64,000 bases of DNA from Cavia porcellus (Eukaryota > Chordata > Mammalia > Rodentia > Caviidae), in contig NW_026947493.1 of NCBI RefSeq assembly GCF_034190915.1, positions 44,634,501 through 44,698,500 of the forward strand. The letters are read 5' to 3'. The position numbers and the translations under genes were made by a program. Under the pieces are notes generated by a model. That model was not told the origin of the DNA. It made no database searches and was given only the letters and a program-made list of their open reading frames with translations. Positions 1 through 12,689 of the stretch are shown here, piece after piece (within the stretch, counting starts at the first letter, position 1; each line of letters begins with the position of its first letter).

Positions 1-18
1 TATATATATATATTATAT
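1..18. repeat. Edge of a TA microsatellite
   Basis: The window opens inside a TA dinucleotide run that may continue to the left. Confidence 0.6.
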
Positions 19-959
19 GAAAACCGAAGTTACTGCAGTTCCTGGGTATTTTTCTCAAGTTCATCAGTTCATTGATATATCTTACCATATTTTGTTAATA
101 TTTATTAATTTTCCACCCTTGAATTAACAAATACTAGCTACTCACACAAATTTGGATGAATTAACATATTTCACTCCGAACTTACAGTAAGTCTTTCTCT
201 TCTAAGTATATTCTTGAATGTTTAAATTATTTCATTAGCCATATTTCTATGGTTAGCTGTATAGGGGTTAAGAAAAAGATTATTTCTAAATAAAGTTTCA
301 CTTGATGTGGACTGTATTTTCAACCTATGAAAGTTTTTTTCTAATTTATTTTCTGTTCATCATCTATGTTTCTGTATTTTGAAAGACTTTGTCCCTTTGA
401 ATATTTGAAGATTTTTGTCAAGTCAGTTGTAAATGAATACAGCAGAATCAGATCAACATGATCTAAACTGCTCATAACTAGCTGAATCAGCGACTTAAAA
501 AAAAAAAAAAAAGTAATATGTCTTTCTGAAAGAAGAAAGACTACGGCCAGAGGTGGTGACAGATGTCTGTACTGATGCTTTTTTTAGGTTGTACTAATGA
601 TCCGTGGGCTGCTTTTACAGAATATTTTTCTCCCTAGATGATTCAAAGTTTATAAGAGCTGGTTTCCACAGTCAACATACCTGACTAAGCTATTTAAGTG
701 ACAGTCTTTTTTCTTTAACCTAAAATGGTACTTTTCTATTTAAAGTTAAACATCTACTTATGCACTAATTGTGAAATTAGCTAGACACTAAAAATCTAAC
801 TTAATTTTCATTTTTAAATACCTGTTACATAACATTTTAGGCAGCCTCAAAGAAGAACAGGAACTCTACAGCTTTAATTTATTATATGGATAAAATTACT
901 CAAGACATGTTTTCTTGAAGACTATATTCATTTTAATAACAGTTTTTATTGCTTGTTGG
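19..959. other. Unique AT-rich DNA, no feature seen
   Basis: No gene or repeat was recognised apart from a run of A at 497-512. It is probably intron of the gene whose exons start at 7761, but this cannot be shown. Confidence 0.4.
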
Positions 960-1105
960 ATGAGTCTTCCTTGCTAATACAGGACACAGTGCTTCATATG
1001 CGTTGACTTCCTTGTCCATATTATGGCATCTGTATTCTAGGAAATTCTAGCACAGTTTTTAAATGAGGAAACTTAGATGCTGAGACACTAATTCATTGAG
1101 GACTT
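960..1105 (+). repeat. MIR-like SINE relic
   Basis: Partial match to the MIR core and 3' half, in particular AAATGAGGAAACTTAGATGC around 1061-1080, which resembles the 'gatgaggaaactgaggc' segment of MIR. Heavily decayed. Confidence 0.35.
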
Positions 1106-1180
1106 CTGTACTATTTTTCAACATCTTGCTTTGTCTGCAAGTATAATTGAGGACAGGCATGTTTGATAGGGGTATCTCTG

Positions 1181-1283
1181 TGCAGATTTTTTTTTCTCTC
1201 TTTTTATTGGTACCGGAGATTGAACTCACAACTGCCTGCTTGCAAGGCAGGTGCTTATGCCGCTGAGCTAAATCCCCAGCCCC
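1181..1283 (-). mobile_element. ID-type (tRNA-derived) SINE with target-site duplication
   Basis: Read on the minus strand it begins GGGGCTGGGGATTTAGCTC, keeps the RNA polymerase III A box and B box, and ends in an A-rich tail (poly-T on the plus strand). It is flanked by a 16-bp duplication, GATAGGGGTATCTCTG at 1165-1180 and GATAGGGATATCTCTG at 1284-1299, with one mismatch. Low divergence marks it as one of the younger copies here. Confidence 0.92.
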
Positions 1284-1907
1284 GATAGGGATATCTCTGA
1301 TGATTCTAACATTATGGCACTGCCTTTTCATACGTAAAATGCTAAGACAAATGTAAAAGTTATAGCTGAGATCAAATAATAATTTATCATCTTTGTGGCC
1401 CATGAATGAAATAAATGCAAGTGATGAGTTGTAGGCTGTGCTGAGGCCTCTGACTTGCTGAGCTCCACAGGTTGGACACAGAGAGCCAGGGTAGCTTTTA
1501 CTGAATAATGGACAATCCATGTAATAAGTGGAAAACTAGAGCCCACATCACTGTTTGAAAACAGAGCATGGAGACTTGTCTACTTCTGAGTGAAGGATGA
1601 AAACTCTGCTCCCGACCACTGGTTGAGATCATAGCTTTGTTATCAAGACGGAAGCCCAACCCAGCCGGTGAGCTATCAACTTGAGCAAATCATTCACTGG
1701 GTTAAAGAAGGGACTGTTAATAATCTGGATGCAATCACAGTGTAATACTCAAATCACTAGTGGAAAAGAAGTTAGCATTCTCTGAATGTAGGCATAAAAT
1801 GAGTGAAAAAGCAAATTAAGAGGAGGATGGTAATAGAGGTAATAATGAAACTGTGTAAAAAACTAAATAAATTTTTTAGTTCAGATGAACTTAAAAATGT
1901 AATTGTA

Positions 1908-2013
1908 GGGCCAGGAGTGTAGCTCAGCAGCACAGCGCCTGCCTGGCAAGTGCAAGGCCCTGAGTTAGATTCCCAGTACCAAAAAAGAAAATAGAAAAAA
2001 AAAAAAAAGGCCC
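1908..2013 (+). mobile_element. ID-type SINE with perfect target-site duplication
   Basis: It starts GGGCCAGGAGTGTAGCTCAG, retains A and B boxes and a long A-rich tail. The 15-bp duplication AAAAATGTAATTGTA is exact at 1893-1907 and 2014-2028. Its anticodon-arm region differs from the younger subfamily (GCAAGTGCAAGGCCC), so it is an older ID type. Confidence 0.92.
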
Positions 2014-2261
2014 AAAAATGTAATTGTAAAGAGAAGACCTAACATTGAGAAAAACTGAGGAAAAGCTGGTCATTAAAATTCAGTGTGTGCCAGGGAATCT
2101 GATGTATTGATAGAGATAAAGGTTAAAAAGCAAGCTATAAAATTCCACCCATAAACAAAGACAAGAAATCTCAGAATAAGTCAATTCTACAATTATTTTT
2201 TTGCAGATATTTATTCAAATCATCCTATGTTCTGTACAACATTACAAATGATAAGCCATTA

Positions 2262-2573
2262 TTATGGTTTAGATCTAAAATGCTTCCCAAAGTCTCTTGT
2301 TTAAGGTGAGACCTGCTCACAGGGGCACGTCAGAGCATGTGACTTGGAAAGGTATATTTGTGTCACTGGCTCCTCCTTTCTCTCTCTCTGCTTCCTGGAT
2401 ACAATGGAGGGAACTGCTGTTTTCTCCCAGTCTCTTCCACTATGCTGTTTCTGCTTTGGAGTCAGCCAGCTACAGACTACACTCACTAAAAAAGTGAGAC
2501 AAATAAACCTTCCTTTCATTAAATTGCGGATGTCAGGTATTTTGTCTTAGCTATGGAAAAGTGACTAACACAG
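2262..2573 (+). mobile_element. MaLR-type solo LTR
   Basis: It begins TTATGGTTTAGATCTAAAAT and ends GTGACTAACACAG, the characteristic ends of mammalian MaLR LTRs (MST/MLT/ORR-like). An AATAAA at 2502-2507 sits in the expected place near the 3' end. No internal retroviral sequence is attached. Subfamily not resolved. Confidence 0.75.
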
Positions 2574-4737
2574 TCATGATCAAAAGTGAATAAAATCTAT
2601 ATTCGGTTAGGGTTAATATTCTAGTGGGGCATTTACTTTTTAATGGCAAAAATAAAGTAATAAAAAGTAGAAACATTGGAAATGAAAACAATAATCATTA
2701 GAATAACTTTCTGATAGAAAGGATAAATTCTGCACTTGACACACAGTCAAAGTTAATCATTTGGAAGATGTTACTGAGGAGATTACCTAAAATGGAGTAA
2801 TTGTAAACAAGACATCAAAGGGGGTTTGGGATAGTAGAAAGAGGGAGAAAGAGATAAAAACATGTGAGCATATGTGTAATGGATATTACAGAAGGGAAAA
2901 AGTAGAAATGATGTTGGAAAGATAAAATTAGGCGAAAGAATAGATAGGATTATTTTTCAGGTGATTAGACAAGCTTCTTTGTTAATGTACAATCTGAGAA
3001 GTATCTGGATAAATAAAAAATCTGTGGTAAACACTTTGTGGTTAAACTTTATGAAGTAAAATTTAAAAAGAATACACACTAGCAGAAGAAAAAATACAGA
3101 CTAGCTTCAGATACCATTACATTGAAATCAGATGTAAAGGACCATACTGAGGGAGAACAATATAGTCTGTCTAGGTTTTACAATTTCATGCCCTCATATT
3201 CTACTTATAGATGCTAACCAAAAATGCAAATTGAATAATTTACTTAAGAAACAGAACTATTCTTGAGAAAGTAAGCCAGAAAGAAAGTATGGCATTTAAA
3301 AAACAAAAGATGAAAAGGGAGAAACAGAAACTTTTAAAAGTCATTAACTCTTGCTATCAGAAGTTGTAACTAATTTATGTTTAAAAAGAAAAGGTAAGAC
3401 ATATGAGCAAGCAAATGAAAGAAAGAGAAAGAATGTTGACCAGCAGAAATACACTGTTGCAAGAAAATTCCCAAGTCAAACCAAAAGGCAGACTCTCCTC
3501 ACCAAGGAGATACGAAGGCATCATTTAATCTTTATGACAGTGGTAAAAATCTTCGCACTAGTGGACTGTTGTGGGATCATTCCCAAAGGCAATAGCCCTG
3601 AGTTTACAGAGCTTAGTTTATATAGCGTTAAGACAAAACAAGTGACAAAACATTACATATTTGGTTACATGCTTTGAGTCATACTTGACAGACTGACTAG
3701 TCTTAAACAGATTTGTTGAAATGAGTTATTTATCATGATATAGAAATGTACTGGTAACAAGGGGAGGGGATTTACAGGGCGAGCATAATTAAAGGTGTCT
3801 GATTAGCCCATGGTGCCTTAAAGTATAGACCTTTACTCTGACTTAGTGCTTATCAGAGATGTGCAGCTGAGCTTTAGACAATGTCAAGGTCAATTGAATT
3901 CCCAAGCAGAAACTTGGTCAGAGACCTCTAATTTGTATCATCAAATACCTATAAATTTGCTATTTTACAAATGTGTCCTTGCATTATAATTGTGCCCCAA
4001 CAACACAAATCAAAGGTAAAAAGGCCAAAGTTGGAAATCTAAGAGAATCAAAGTAAACAAAGATGCAGAAGGATGGTCACAGCTATTCTTTTGTGCCTCC
4101 ACTTGTGCTCATGGTATGGGTGACAGTCTGCAGCCTGGAAGTGAGAAACATCCACCTCCAGGTGACCATTCTGGGAGGGAGGAAAATGATCACCTTGGAG
4201 CAAGAACGGGGAGGGGGAAGAATAGGCAACATGGGGACCGCAGGAACAGGGAGTCAGCTCTGCCCGTAACTGGTGAAAAGGGGGTGGGTGTGTACGCAGC
4301 AGTGGGGTGCTTTTCTCAGTACTGAGGGGGGAAAATATGCAGAAGATAAATTGCTAAGATTTGTTAAAGTATGGTGATATAAGCATGAATTTTCATAGTT
4401 CTATCTTAAGTATATCTGTATAGAGATGAGAAGACCTAGAGAGCTTTCAGAAGAACATTAATTTTGAGACCTAGTGATAAAGTTTAAAAATTAGCAAGTT
4501 TTCTCGCAGTGGGGCAAGTCAGATGGTCCTTTCTCTTCAGTGACTCCCAAATTCCCTCAAAAGAAGACCCGAACTCCCTTTCAGGGCCCTTAAATCCCTA
4601 CACCGTTTACCGCGGCTGACTCGCAAGGTTGCCCATACATTACCCAGCTCAGCTCTATTGCATGTTTTTGTTCCTCGTGCGGTCTATGCATACATTTGCT
4701 TTTTTGGATGACAGTATTTTTCTTGGATTTCTGCTGT
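2574..4737. other. Unique DNA with one GC-rich block, no gene seen
   Basis: Mostly AT-rich sequence without recognisable repeats. The part at 4060-4330 is distinctly GC-rich, and 4500-4680 has several CpGs. Neither matches a family I know, and neither has a convincing splice-bounded frame. They may be decayed LTR fragments. Confidence 0.35.
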
Positions 4738-4835
4738 CGTTTTTTGGTACTGAAGAAAGTCTAGATTTGATGAGCTTTTTGATGTTTGTGGTTTTGCATT
4801 GCAAAGATGGAAGCCAGGTATGCAACCACTGAACT
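4738..4835 (-). repeat. Diverged ID-like SINE
   Basis: Minus-strand resemblance to the ID end (TTTTTTGGTACTGAAGAAAG and, later, CCAGGTATGCAACCACTGAA). Decayed, boundaries uncertain. Confidence 0.4.
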
Positions 4836-4847
4836 ATTTTTTTCAAA

Positions 4848-4970
4848 TTTTTTTTGTTGTATTTGTGAGACAAGGTCTCACTAGGTTGCCCAGACTGACC
4901 TTGAACTTGTAATCCTCCTACCTCAGCCTTCTGAGTAGTTAAGAGTACAGGCATGTACCACTGTACCTAG
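4848..4970 (-). mobile_element. B1-type (7SL-derived) SINE
   Basis: Contains GAGACAAGGTCTCACTAGG, TTGCCCAGACTGACCTTGAA and CCTCAGCCTTCTGAGTAG, the reverse complement of the B1/Alu body, preceded on the plus strand by the T-rich tail. Confidence 0.85.
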
Positions 4971-5057
4971 GTAGAAATATTTCAGAATCATTAGTTCAAG
5001 CTTAGCTCAGGAAACTTACCAATTAACAAGACTCTATCATAAATAAAAATTTAAAAA

Positions 5058-5110
5058 GGGCTGGGATGTAGCTCAGTGTGAAGGCTCTGGCTTCAGGTCC
5101 CAGTACCACA
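5058..5110 (+). mobile_element. Internally deleted ID-type SINE
   Basis: GGGCTGGGATGTAGCTCAGT followed by a shortened middle and CAGGTCCCAGTACC. About 20-25 bp of the tRNA-like centre are missing. Confidence 0.65.
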
Positions 5111-5113
5111 AAA

Positions 5114-5146
5114 TATGATGATGATGATATGATGGTGATGATGATG
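5114..5146 (+). repeat. ATG trinucleotide microsatellite in the SINE tail
   Basis: Imperfect (ATG)n directly after the ID copy, presumably grown from its A-rich tail. Confidence 0.75.
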
Positions 5147-5513
5147 CCTCAAATCTCTCTGATTTTTCTTGTGATGTAGTAATTACAGTGAAGGAGCTGT
5201 CTTTGCTTGGAACCTGGTAGCATTCCTGATGCATGTCACTATAGCCTAGTCATTGTGAGTTGGGTGCAGCCTGGCATTGCTAGAGTCCCATGCTTCTGGC
5301 AGTATATGTACCCTGAGGCAATGACTTATAGATTCAGGCTGAGGAACAACAGATGGTACCTAGAAACAAATCTCTTAGGATCCAGAGTGAATTCTAATGA
5401 GTAATACCAAAATTTAGATGCCAAGTTTTTTGCAGTTTTTTTGAAAAGGGTGTTTAATGTGTATTTTAAGGAAGAAAAAAGTAATTTTTGATAATTGGCC
5501 AATATTTTGAATT

Positions 5514-5636
5514 CTTTTTTGTTTTTGTTGTTTGTTTGGGACAGGGCCTGCCTTTAGTACAGGCTGACCATGGAACAATCCTTGTATCTCAGTCTCCCCA
5601 ATGCTGAGATTATAGGTGTGTACTACCACACTCAGC
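5514..5636 (-). mobile_element. B1-type SINE
   Basis: T-rich start, then GGGACAGGGCCTGCC, CAGGCTGACCATGGAA, CAGTCTCCCCAATGCTGAGA and TATAGGTGTGTACTACCAC, a diverged minus-strand B1 body. Confidence 0.8.
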
Positions 5637-5824
5637 ATATTTTGAATTCTTGAAAGATGCTCTTAAATGTCAATCTAATCAATTTTTGTTTAAATTCTAA
5701 TTCATCCTGATACATTGGGACTTACTTTGTTATATTGTCATTACATGTTCATATCTTAGAAATAATTTCCCTTCAGCAATAACAAATAAGTAACGGTTTT
5801 TGTGGAAGTATTTAATGCCATTGA

Positions 5825-5890
5825 AATCTATACTTAAGAATGTATAAAATGGTACATTTTATGTTATATGCATTTTAACATAACTTTAAG
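5825..5890 (+). repeat. Short L1 3'-end relic
   Basis: GTACATTTTATGTTATATGC and the flanks resemble the extreme 3' UTR of old mammalian L1 (L1M). Too short for a firm call. Confidence 0.35.
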
Positions 5891-6366
5891 AATGGAAGGT
5901 TAAAAACTTAAATGTATCCTATCTTCAAGGATCACTCTCTAAATTTTGTTAATATGCAGTCAGAAGCTAAGCAATAAGGCAGTTCTTGGGATTATTGCAA
6001 GCTATTAGATTTGACTTAATAGGCATTGCATGTTTTATCCTGGTGAAAATAAGGGCCAAGGCTTCCTCAAAGTTTAACTTCCAATCTGAAACTTTACCAA
6101 CTGAAAAGTCAGTTTTTTAATCTGTTTAAAATTAGAAGGGTTTTTTGTATTAATTTTTTATTTTAAAAAGCAAAACAAAAAAGGATAGAAATGATACAGA
6201 ATTTCAAAACAAAATAGTAGGAAATTAACACTAGTTAATATATTGCATATTGTTATCTTAGAAGTAGTTGTTCAGGTTACAAGATTTAGGTGTGAAAAAA
6301 TGATCAAATGGTGAAAGCTCAAACTTCTTTTTGATGAACTAACAGGTTAGTAGTATAGTTATCTAT

Positions 6367-6420
6367 TTTGTATATATATGCATACACACACATACATGTA
6401 CATACCCCTATATACATGTG
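6367..6420. repeat. Mixed TA/CA low-complexity tract
   Basis: Alternating TATATA, CACACA and TACATG steps. Confidence 0.65.
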
Positions 6421-6479
6421 AACTTTCTCCTTTTCCCTATCTCAATTGTTCTTTCCCTTTGAGCACTTTCTTTCCCTTT

Positions 6480-7300
6480 CATTATCACAATATGTGTTGT
6501 ACATAGGTGCACATATATTGCTGGGGCGTGACGTTGTCAGTTTTTCTGGGAAAATACCCAGAAGAGGAGCAACTAGAATGAATGGGACTTCCAATTCTAG
6601 TTTTCTGAGGAGTCTTCACACTGGTTTCCACCGTGGCTGCACCAGTCTGCACTCCTACCAACAGTGGAGAAGCATTTCTGTTTTCCCTGCAGCCTTACGA
6701 ACATTTGTTATCAGTTGACTTCTCGATGCCAGCCATGCTTTCTGGCATGAGATGGAATCTCCATGTTGTTTTAATTTGCATTTCTCGAATGACCAGTGTT
6801 ACTGAACATTTCTTCGTGTCTTTATTTGTCATTTGTATTTCTTCATTTGAGAAGTGCGTGTTCATCTCAGATGTACATTTTTGGACTGGGTCTTTGAATT
6901 TGATGGCCTGATGTTTTTTAATTCTTCATATGTTCTAAATATAAATCCTTTGTCAGAGGGACAGCTGGCTAAAATTCTTTCCCATTCTGTGGGTTTTCTT
7001 TTCACTCTGTTGATAATTTTTTTTAAGCACAAAGCTTTTTAATAAGAGGAGAGTCTAGTAGTGGATTCTTTGAAGCACTTCCCATATGGTTTGCATTTTG
7101 TTTATGAACTCTCTGCCTACCCTTATGTCTTCAAGATTTCTACCTACCTTGTCTTCCAGTAGATTTAGTGTTTCTGTTTTAATATTTAGATCTTTGATCC
7201 ATTTTGACTTTAGTTTAGTGCATTATGATAGATAAGGGTCTAATTTTAATCTTTGCCATGGAAAGTCAATTTTTCTAGCACCATTTATTAAAGTGAACAT
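6480..7300 (-). mobile_element. Old L1 3' fragment (end of ORF2 and 3' UTR)
   Basis: The reverse complement of the L1 3' region is recognisable block by block: AAAATACCCAGAAGAGGAGC, CCACCGTGGCTGCACC, CTCCTACCAACAGTGGAGAA, TTTAATTTGCATTTCTCGAA, AATCCTTTGTCAGAGGGACA, TTTGATCCATTTTGACTTTA and AGCACCATTTATTAAAG. Reading frames in it are chance or decayed. 5'-truncated. Confidence 0.85.
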
Positions 7301-7404
7301 GTGTATGTATTTTATAATTTGACATTCTTACAATAAATGAAAATTGGATAGTGTTTTCTAATAGTCATATTTCTTCAGCTTTTGTGATATTATCACAATT
7401 ATTG

Positions 7405-7570
7405 AAAAACACATTTTGTGCTGTGCCCTGTTCTAAGCATTTTTTTCTGAATAAATCTTTGATTCTACTAGACAATCTTCTGATACAAATGGACGCTGCT
7501 GTCCACTTACAGATGAGAAAACTGAGCAAGGACAACTCTGCTCTAAAGCCAAATGCTATGTAATGGAGAT
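7405..7570 (+). repeat. MIR SINE relic
   Basis: TGTGCCCTGTTCTAAGCATT and, further on, CTTACAGATGAGAAAACTGA match the MIR core and 3' portion. Lies 190 bp upstream of exon A. Confidence 0.65.
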
Positions 7571-7692
7571 AGTGGTAGCTTTAATTGTTTGTTTGTTTGT
7601 TTGAATGGATGGATGCCTTGTGACGTTTGTGCATCCCCCCGCTGATCCTAGTGTTTATAGCTTTATTCAGTTCTATAGAAGAAATTTAATGA

Positions 7693-7851
<159 letters not shown>

Positions 7852-8027
7852 TGATACTTTCTTAGTCACAAACCTCCCATAGTTTTCTACTCTTGTTCTT
7901 GCTTGGTATGTAATTATATTTAGTCTCCAGTCCTGTTAGTCCCATAACAAAATAATAAAACTATTCATTAAAAGCTACCACAACTGTGATACAACCCAGC
8001 TAAAAGGATTTCTGCTCAACATGTTGA

Positions 8028-8246
<219 letters not shown>

Positions 8247-8589
8247 TAAGTGAACGTCCCCACCTTTCCCATCCTTGTTAGTTCACAGTTTGTGTGGTGG
8301 CTCTCGTCTACATTTTGTCTAAATGAAATTAAAGGTGCAAGCAATTAAAGGACCCAGATGCATCTGTAATAAGATTCTGGATGTTTTCTAATTTTGGTTC
8401 TTGTATTTTTAGTGATCATTTAGTCATACAAGTGAATGCACTTTCACATTTTTATCATGGTGGCCTGGAATCTTATCCTTTTTGCATTTATATTACCACA
8501 GTAGATTTTAGGTACAAAATATGTATCCTTCCTTGCTCTAGGAATGTCTTGATAGGAGCTGAACCTAACTAGCTTAATAAACTTTTCTC

Positions 8590-8690
8590 ACAGCCACCAG
8601 TGGCTCACATCCTTGTAACCCAAGTGCTATGAGGTACATGTTCTGGGTTTGGTGCTTCACCCTATATCAGAAACAATGATGGCCCAAGAG
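8590..8690 (+). repeat. Diverged B1-like SINE
   Basis: CCAGTGGCTCACATCCTTGT and ACCCAAGTGCTATGAGGTAC resemble the start of a B1/Alu. The rest is poorly preserved. Confidence 0.4.
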
Positions 8691-8859
8691 GTCACTTAAC
8701 ATTCTTCTAGAGAACTCAAGGAAAAATATTTGCCAGGTCCTATTCAGACATTTGTCCTAGGCAACTGTATTCTTTCTGAGGCAGCAATGTATACTACATT
8801 CAGTAGTGTGTCACTCAATGTATACTACAAAAACAGATATAATAAAAGATACACAGATA

Positions 8860-9330
8860 TATAAGAATTTATAAGAATGGGTTACAATGGCTACTCACAG
8901 AATTGGATGAGGAAGAGTGCAGAGGATCTGTATGCGCGCTGGAGACCAAAGGGATCAGTTGAAGGTATGGTGCTCACTACAGTGTCCCATGCAAGTCCGT
9001 TTCCGGAGGCCAGTGGATCTGTGATGGAGGCTGAAGACTATGCCACAAAAGCCAAGGAGCCTGTGCTGGAAGCCAGGAGATGATGTCCAAGGTGAAGCTG
9101 GATACTGAAGCCCTCTGAAGAAACAGAAGCAGATCCCCCCTTTTTTATTTCTCCTTTATACCATCCAGGCAACAGGCACCCCAGGGTGAGTCTTCCTTAC
9201 CCATGGGTGAGGAATTGCCGAGCCAGTTCAGTTAAACTTCTCTTCCTCAAATTGACACAGTCGCTCCACCGTCACACTCAGGTTTACGAGTTCATCCAGC
9301 TACATGGACTCATGTAGGGGACGAGAGCCA
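8860..9330 (-). mobile_element. ERVL-type LTR (MLT2/MT2-like), copy 1
   Basis: Shares with 14135-14700 the blocks GGATGAGGAAG, GCAGAGGAT, a GGAGGC...TCTG segment and GGCTGAAGA in the same order, and ends near an AAATTGACACA motif. The layout fits the reverse complement of an ERVL LTR ('...agttgacacataaaattaacc'). An open frame at 8877-9083 lies inside it and is not a gene. Confidence 0.55.
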
Positions 9331-11429
9331 GCATCCTCAAGTCAGATTCCTCCCCACAGTCATCCCTTTCTACCGTCTCTCATTTTCACGAGCAGGTAAA
9401 ATCTTGTGGATGAAAATAATACAATAGACTTTAAATCATCCTTTTAATTCGAGTAGGGAGATCGCCTTCTTTCAGAGACATAGCTCTTCTTAGTTCTATG
9501 CCAGCTAGATTTTGAAGATGGTATTTTTTCATGCATGCATTCGTTCAAATTTGTGTGGTTCTTAAACCAGGGAAAGAATCGCAGTTGATGCTGCAGATTA
9601 TGTTCTCTTTCATTAGAAGTCAGGGTCATTGGTGATGAAGACATAAAGCATGAATAGCAAATAACAAAAAGCTAGCAATACCGACAATTATGAAACAACG
9701 TAAGATAAAAATCACACAATGATGAATAATAACACACAGAAAACTATCAGTGACTAGGAAAGTTACAGCTAAAGTCTGAGATTCATTCCCATTCCTGGAG
9801 GTGGTTAGATCTGGGAACTTTCCGTGGAGAAGGTGATGTTCAGACTGAGGTTTGATGGATCAGGTTGTAGAAGTAAAAACAGGAGAGAGCCATTCAAGGC
9901 AGCAGCTTCTCATCTGTGAAATCCCATTTTAACTAGTTTTAAAGCCCCACACAATATGATCTTGCTTATGTAATGTGGCAAGTCTGTTTCACTGAAGTGA
10001 ACATTTTTTGTGGTTGACAAAAATGTATGGAAAGCCTTCATTCTAATTGCTATGTGGTTTGTGCTCTTTCACAATTTTACTGACGGCTCGATTGATGTCT
10101 AAATGTTACTTTACAAACTTTTTACTATTGGGGATCTTTCCTTTTTGAAAGACCTGTATTTCTTCAGTCTGTTACCACTTACCCATTCATTATTTCCATT
10201 TATGTCCCTTGAACACTAATTAGGCACCAGCAGTGTTCTAGATGCTTGGCTTTTTGCATTAGAAAGTTTTAAAGTCTTTGATTTTCTATAATGTGCACTG
10301 TTAGATGGAATTGGATGATAGAGTAAACAATGTGCTATGTGGCAGGTGGAAGAAATACACAAATGAATAGGAGTCATAGGAGTAAGAGGACAGGAATAAG
10401 AGGCACCTCCTCTCGTGGGGTGGAAAGACTTCATTGGACACCTGTGTGAAATGGAGTAGGTTATGCTCATGTTTCATGGAAGATGTCTTGAGCACAAATG
10501 TCCTAAGATGGGAGTGTGCCAGTAGGGTTCAAGGAACCTGCAAGGGGTTCGTTGTAGCCTCAGCACATAGGTGTGAGAGGACCAGATGCAATGGGACAAC
10601 CAAGAAACCCTTACAACTTAATTTACAAACATGTACTTTCTGCCTCTACATTAATTTACTGAAAATTAATGCAGTGAAATCTGCTGTTTAGCACTGAGTA
10701 CCATGACCAAGTTGTCCAGATTACTGTCACCATGCACATTTTTAGAATTTGACAGGTGTTGTATAAGAGAAACAGGTTGATTTTATAGAACTATTTTATA
10801 AGTACTGCTTTCATTGCAGTTAGAATTATGTTAGAATTATAAGAAGCACTGAAATTTTAAAATAAACTCCATTTCTAATTCAAAATTAATAGAGTTTTAG
10901 TTAACTTCAGGAGACACTTATTAAGATGTTGGCCCTAATACATCCAAGATAGGTGCTAAATTTAAACTTTGTTTGAAAATAATGTATCTTTATTTTTTCT
11001 GTTATGGAGAATAAATGGGAAATTTAACATAATCTTAATGTTTCAGTAAAGTCTTCACTTAGATTTTTTATGAAGATAAAATGTGTGCTAATTTATTTTG
11101 GAATTCAAAATCCCAAGGAAGGCTGTTCCTAAAATAATCCTTTAATAATTCAGGTAGCAAGAAAAGAACCCAAGCTGATCCACACCTGCCTGAAACATTA
11201 ATCAGGGAGGTTTGCCTTCATCTTCCAACAGAAGGGAGGAATCACAGTATTAATTGGAATGAATATTACACGTTATTTTTATCATTTACTTTTCAAGTCA
11301 AGACAAGAAATAATCAACAATATTGTGTCTTACTTACTTTTATCTCAGTGCTGATCCAAAATACCCAACACCCAAAGCTAAAAGGAGAAAAAATTATTTA
11401 TCTCAGTTTGTAGACCTTTCGGTCCATAA
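9331..11429. other. Intron sequence with faint old repeats only
   Basis: About 9770-9920 resembles an ancient mammalian repeat ('gaaggtgatgttcagactga', 'gagccattcaaggcagcag'). About 10205-10330 has a MIR-like core (CACCAGCAGTGTTCTAGATG). Nothing else recognised. Confidence 0.4.
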
Positions 11430-11745
11430 TCACTTGGCTCCAAAGGACGGTGGCATGGCTGAGGCCCATCTCAAAGTAGAACCAGATCATGGGAAGGAAA
11501 AGAGAGCAAAAGCAAGGAAGCAAGGCACAAGACAAGCTTCTGTCTGTCCTGTTTATTGTTTCCAGGTTACCAGGATTAGGTGGTATAAAACCAGTACATG
11601 TACTGATTTAGTAATCACCTACTCTTAATCCTAGCATAGCACCATGAGTTGGTTACATACTGTAGATTCAGGAACCTCTGAAAAATCCTCACCTCTGACT
11701 GCATGAGGCTTTGGGGGAGCATCTAGACACAAGCCAGAACATACA
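11430..11745 (-). repeat. Decayed MaLR LTR fragment
   Basis: The minus-strand 5' end is visible in plus as ATGAGGCTTTGGGGGAGCAT and CTAGACACAAGCCAGAACAT. The middle (GCATGGCTGAGG, AAAAGAGAGCAAAAG) fits the same LTR type seen at 28565-28972. Confidence 0.5.
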
Positions 11746-12334
11746 GTATCCACATTAATCTATTTCTTGTCTTTTCTAATTTTATTGGTCAAAAGTGATC
11801 TAAAATATTTTTAAACTACTGAATTATACTGTATACATTTGATACTAAAAGGAAGAATGTGAGTTTTGGAACAAAAAGGCAGATTTAATTAGCATTAATG
11901 TCTAGATATTTTAATGCCATTTTGAATCCAATGCTAGAACTGCAAACAGTAGTGAATATACCATTAGTGGGAAGAGAATTACTGATAAATTATTAAAATC
12001 ATCTCATAGCACTTAGCCTGGCTTTTGCTAAATTCTCTTTCTTAGATAATCCTGTGCACGCTACATAAGGCAGCTGATGAACTCTCTAGATAGTATCCTC
12101 TTCAGCCATTCACTTTTGTTTAAGTTCTCAGTTGCTACTCAATTTTAGAAGAATGGGATGGTCTCTTTTTTAAATCAAGTTTTTACTTTTTAAGCAACCT
12201 AAACACAACTGAAAGGTGATTTAATAAAGGGAAAAAATTTCAGATTTTTCTGTTTACATGTACCTTTTTTCATTTTGCCTCCTCTTACAACTTCTATCAA
12301 ATAATACTCATTTGAAGCATTATTTATTTAGAGT

Positions 12335-12640
12335 ATGTAGTATGTGAGACTGCTGGTATTGCTATAACAAGATACTCAAGACCAGATGATTTTAAAAGAA
12401 TAGAAATCTACTTCCTCACAGTTTGGGAGGCTGTACGTGTACAGTCAAGGCACTGGCAGACTCAGCGACCCTGACCCTGTCTGCTTCTCAGGTGGCACCC
12501 TGGGTAGTATGTCCAAGAGCTCTAACCTCATGGTTTATTCACCTCCTAAATTTCTCCGCTCTTCTGTTACCCCACTGAGAGTTTAGCTTCAATATGTGAA
12601 TTTTGGAGGACATATCAACAGTGTGTGGTTAGTAATGTTT
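12335..12640 (-). mobile_element. MaLR-type LTR
   Basis: GCTATAACAAGATACTCAAG, CTTCCTCACAGTTTGGGAGG and TATGTGAATTTTGGAGGACA are standard blocks of this LTR class read in reverse. Confidence 0.65.
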
Positions 12641-12689
12641 TGTGCTAGAGCAGTTGTATATGTATTTTCAAAATGTGCAGGTGGACTTT

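Noticed and set aside
11323..11628. Extra coding exon with 101-residue frame
   Set aside because: No acceptor and donor in compatible phase, and its 3' half is a decayed LTR.
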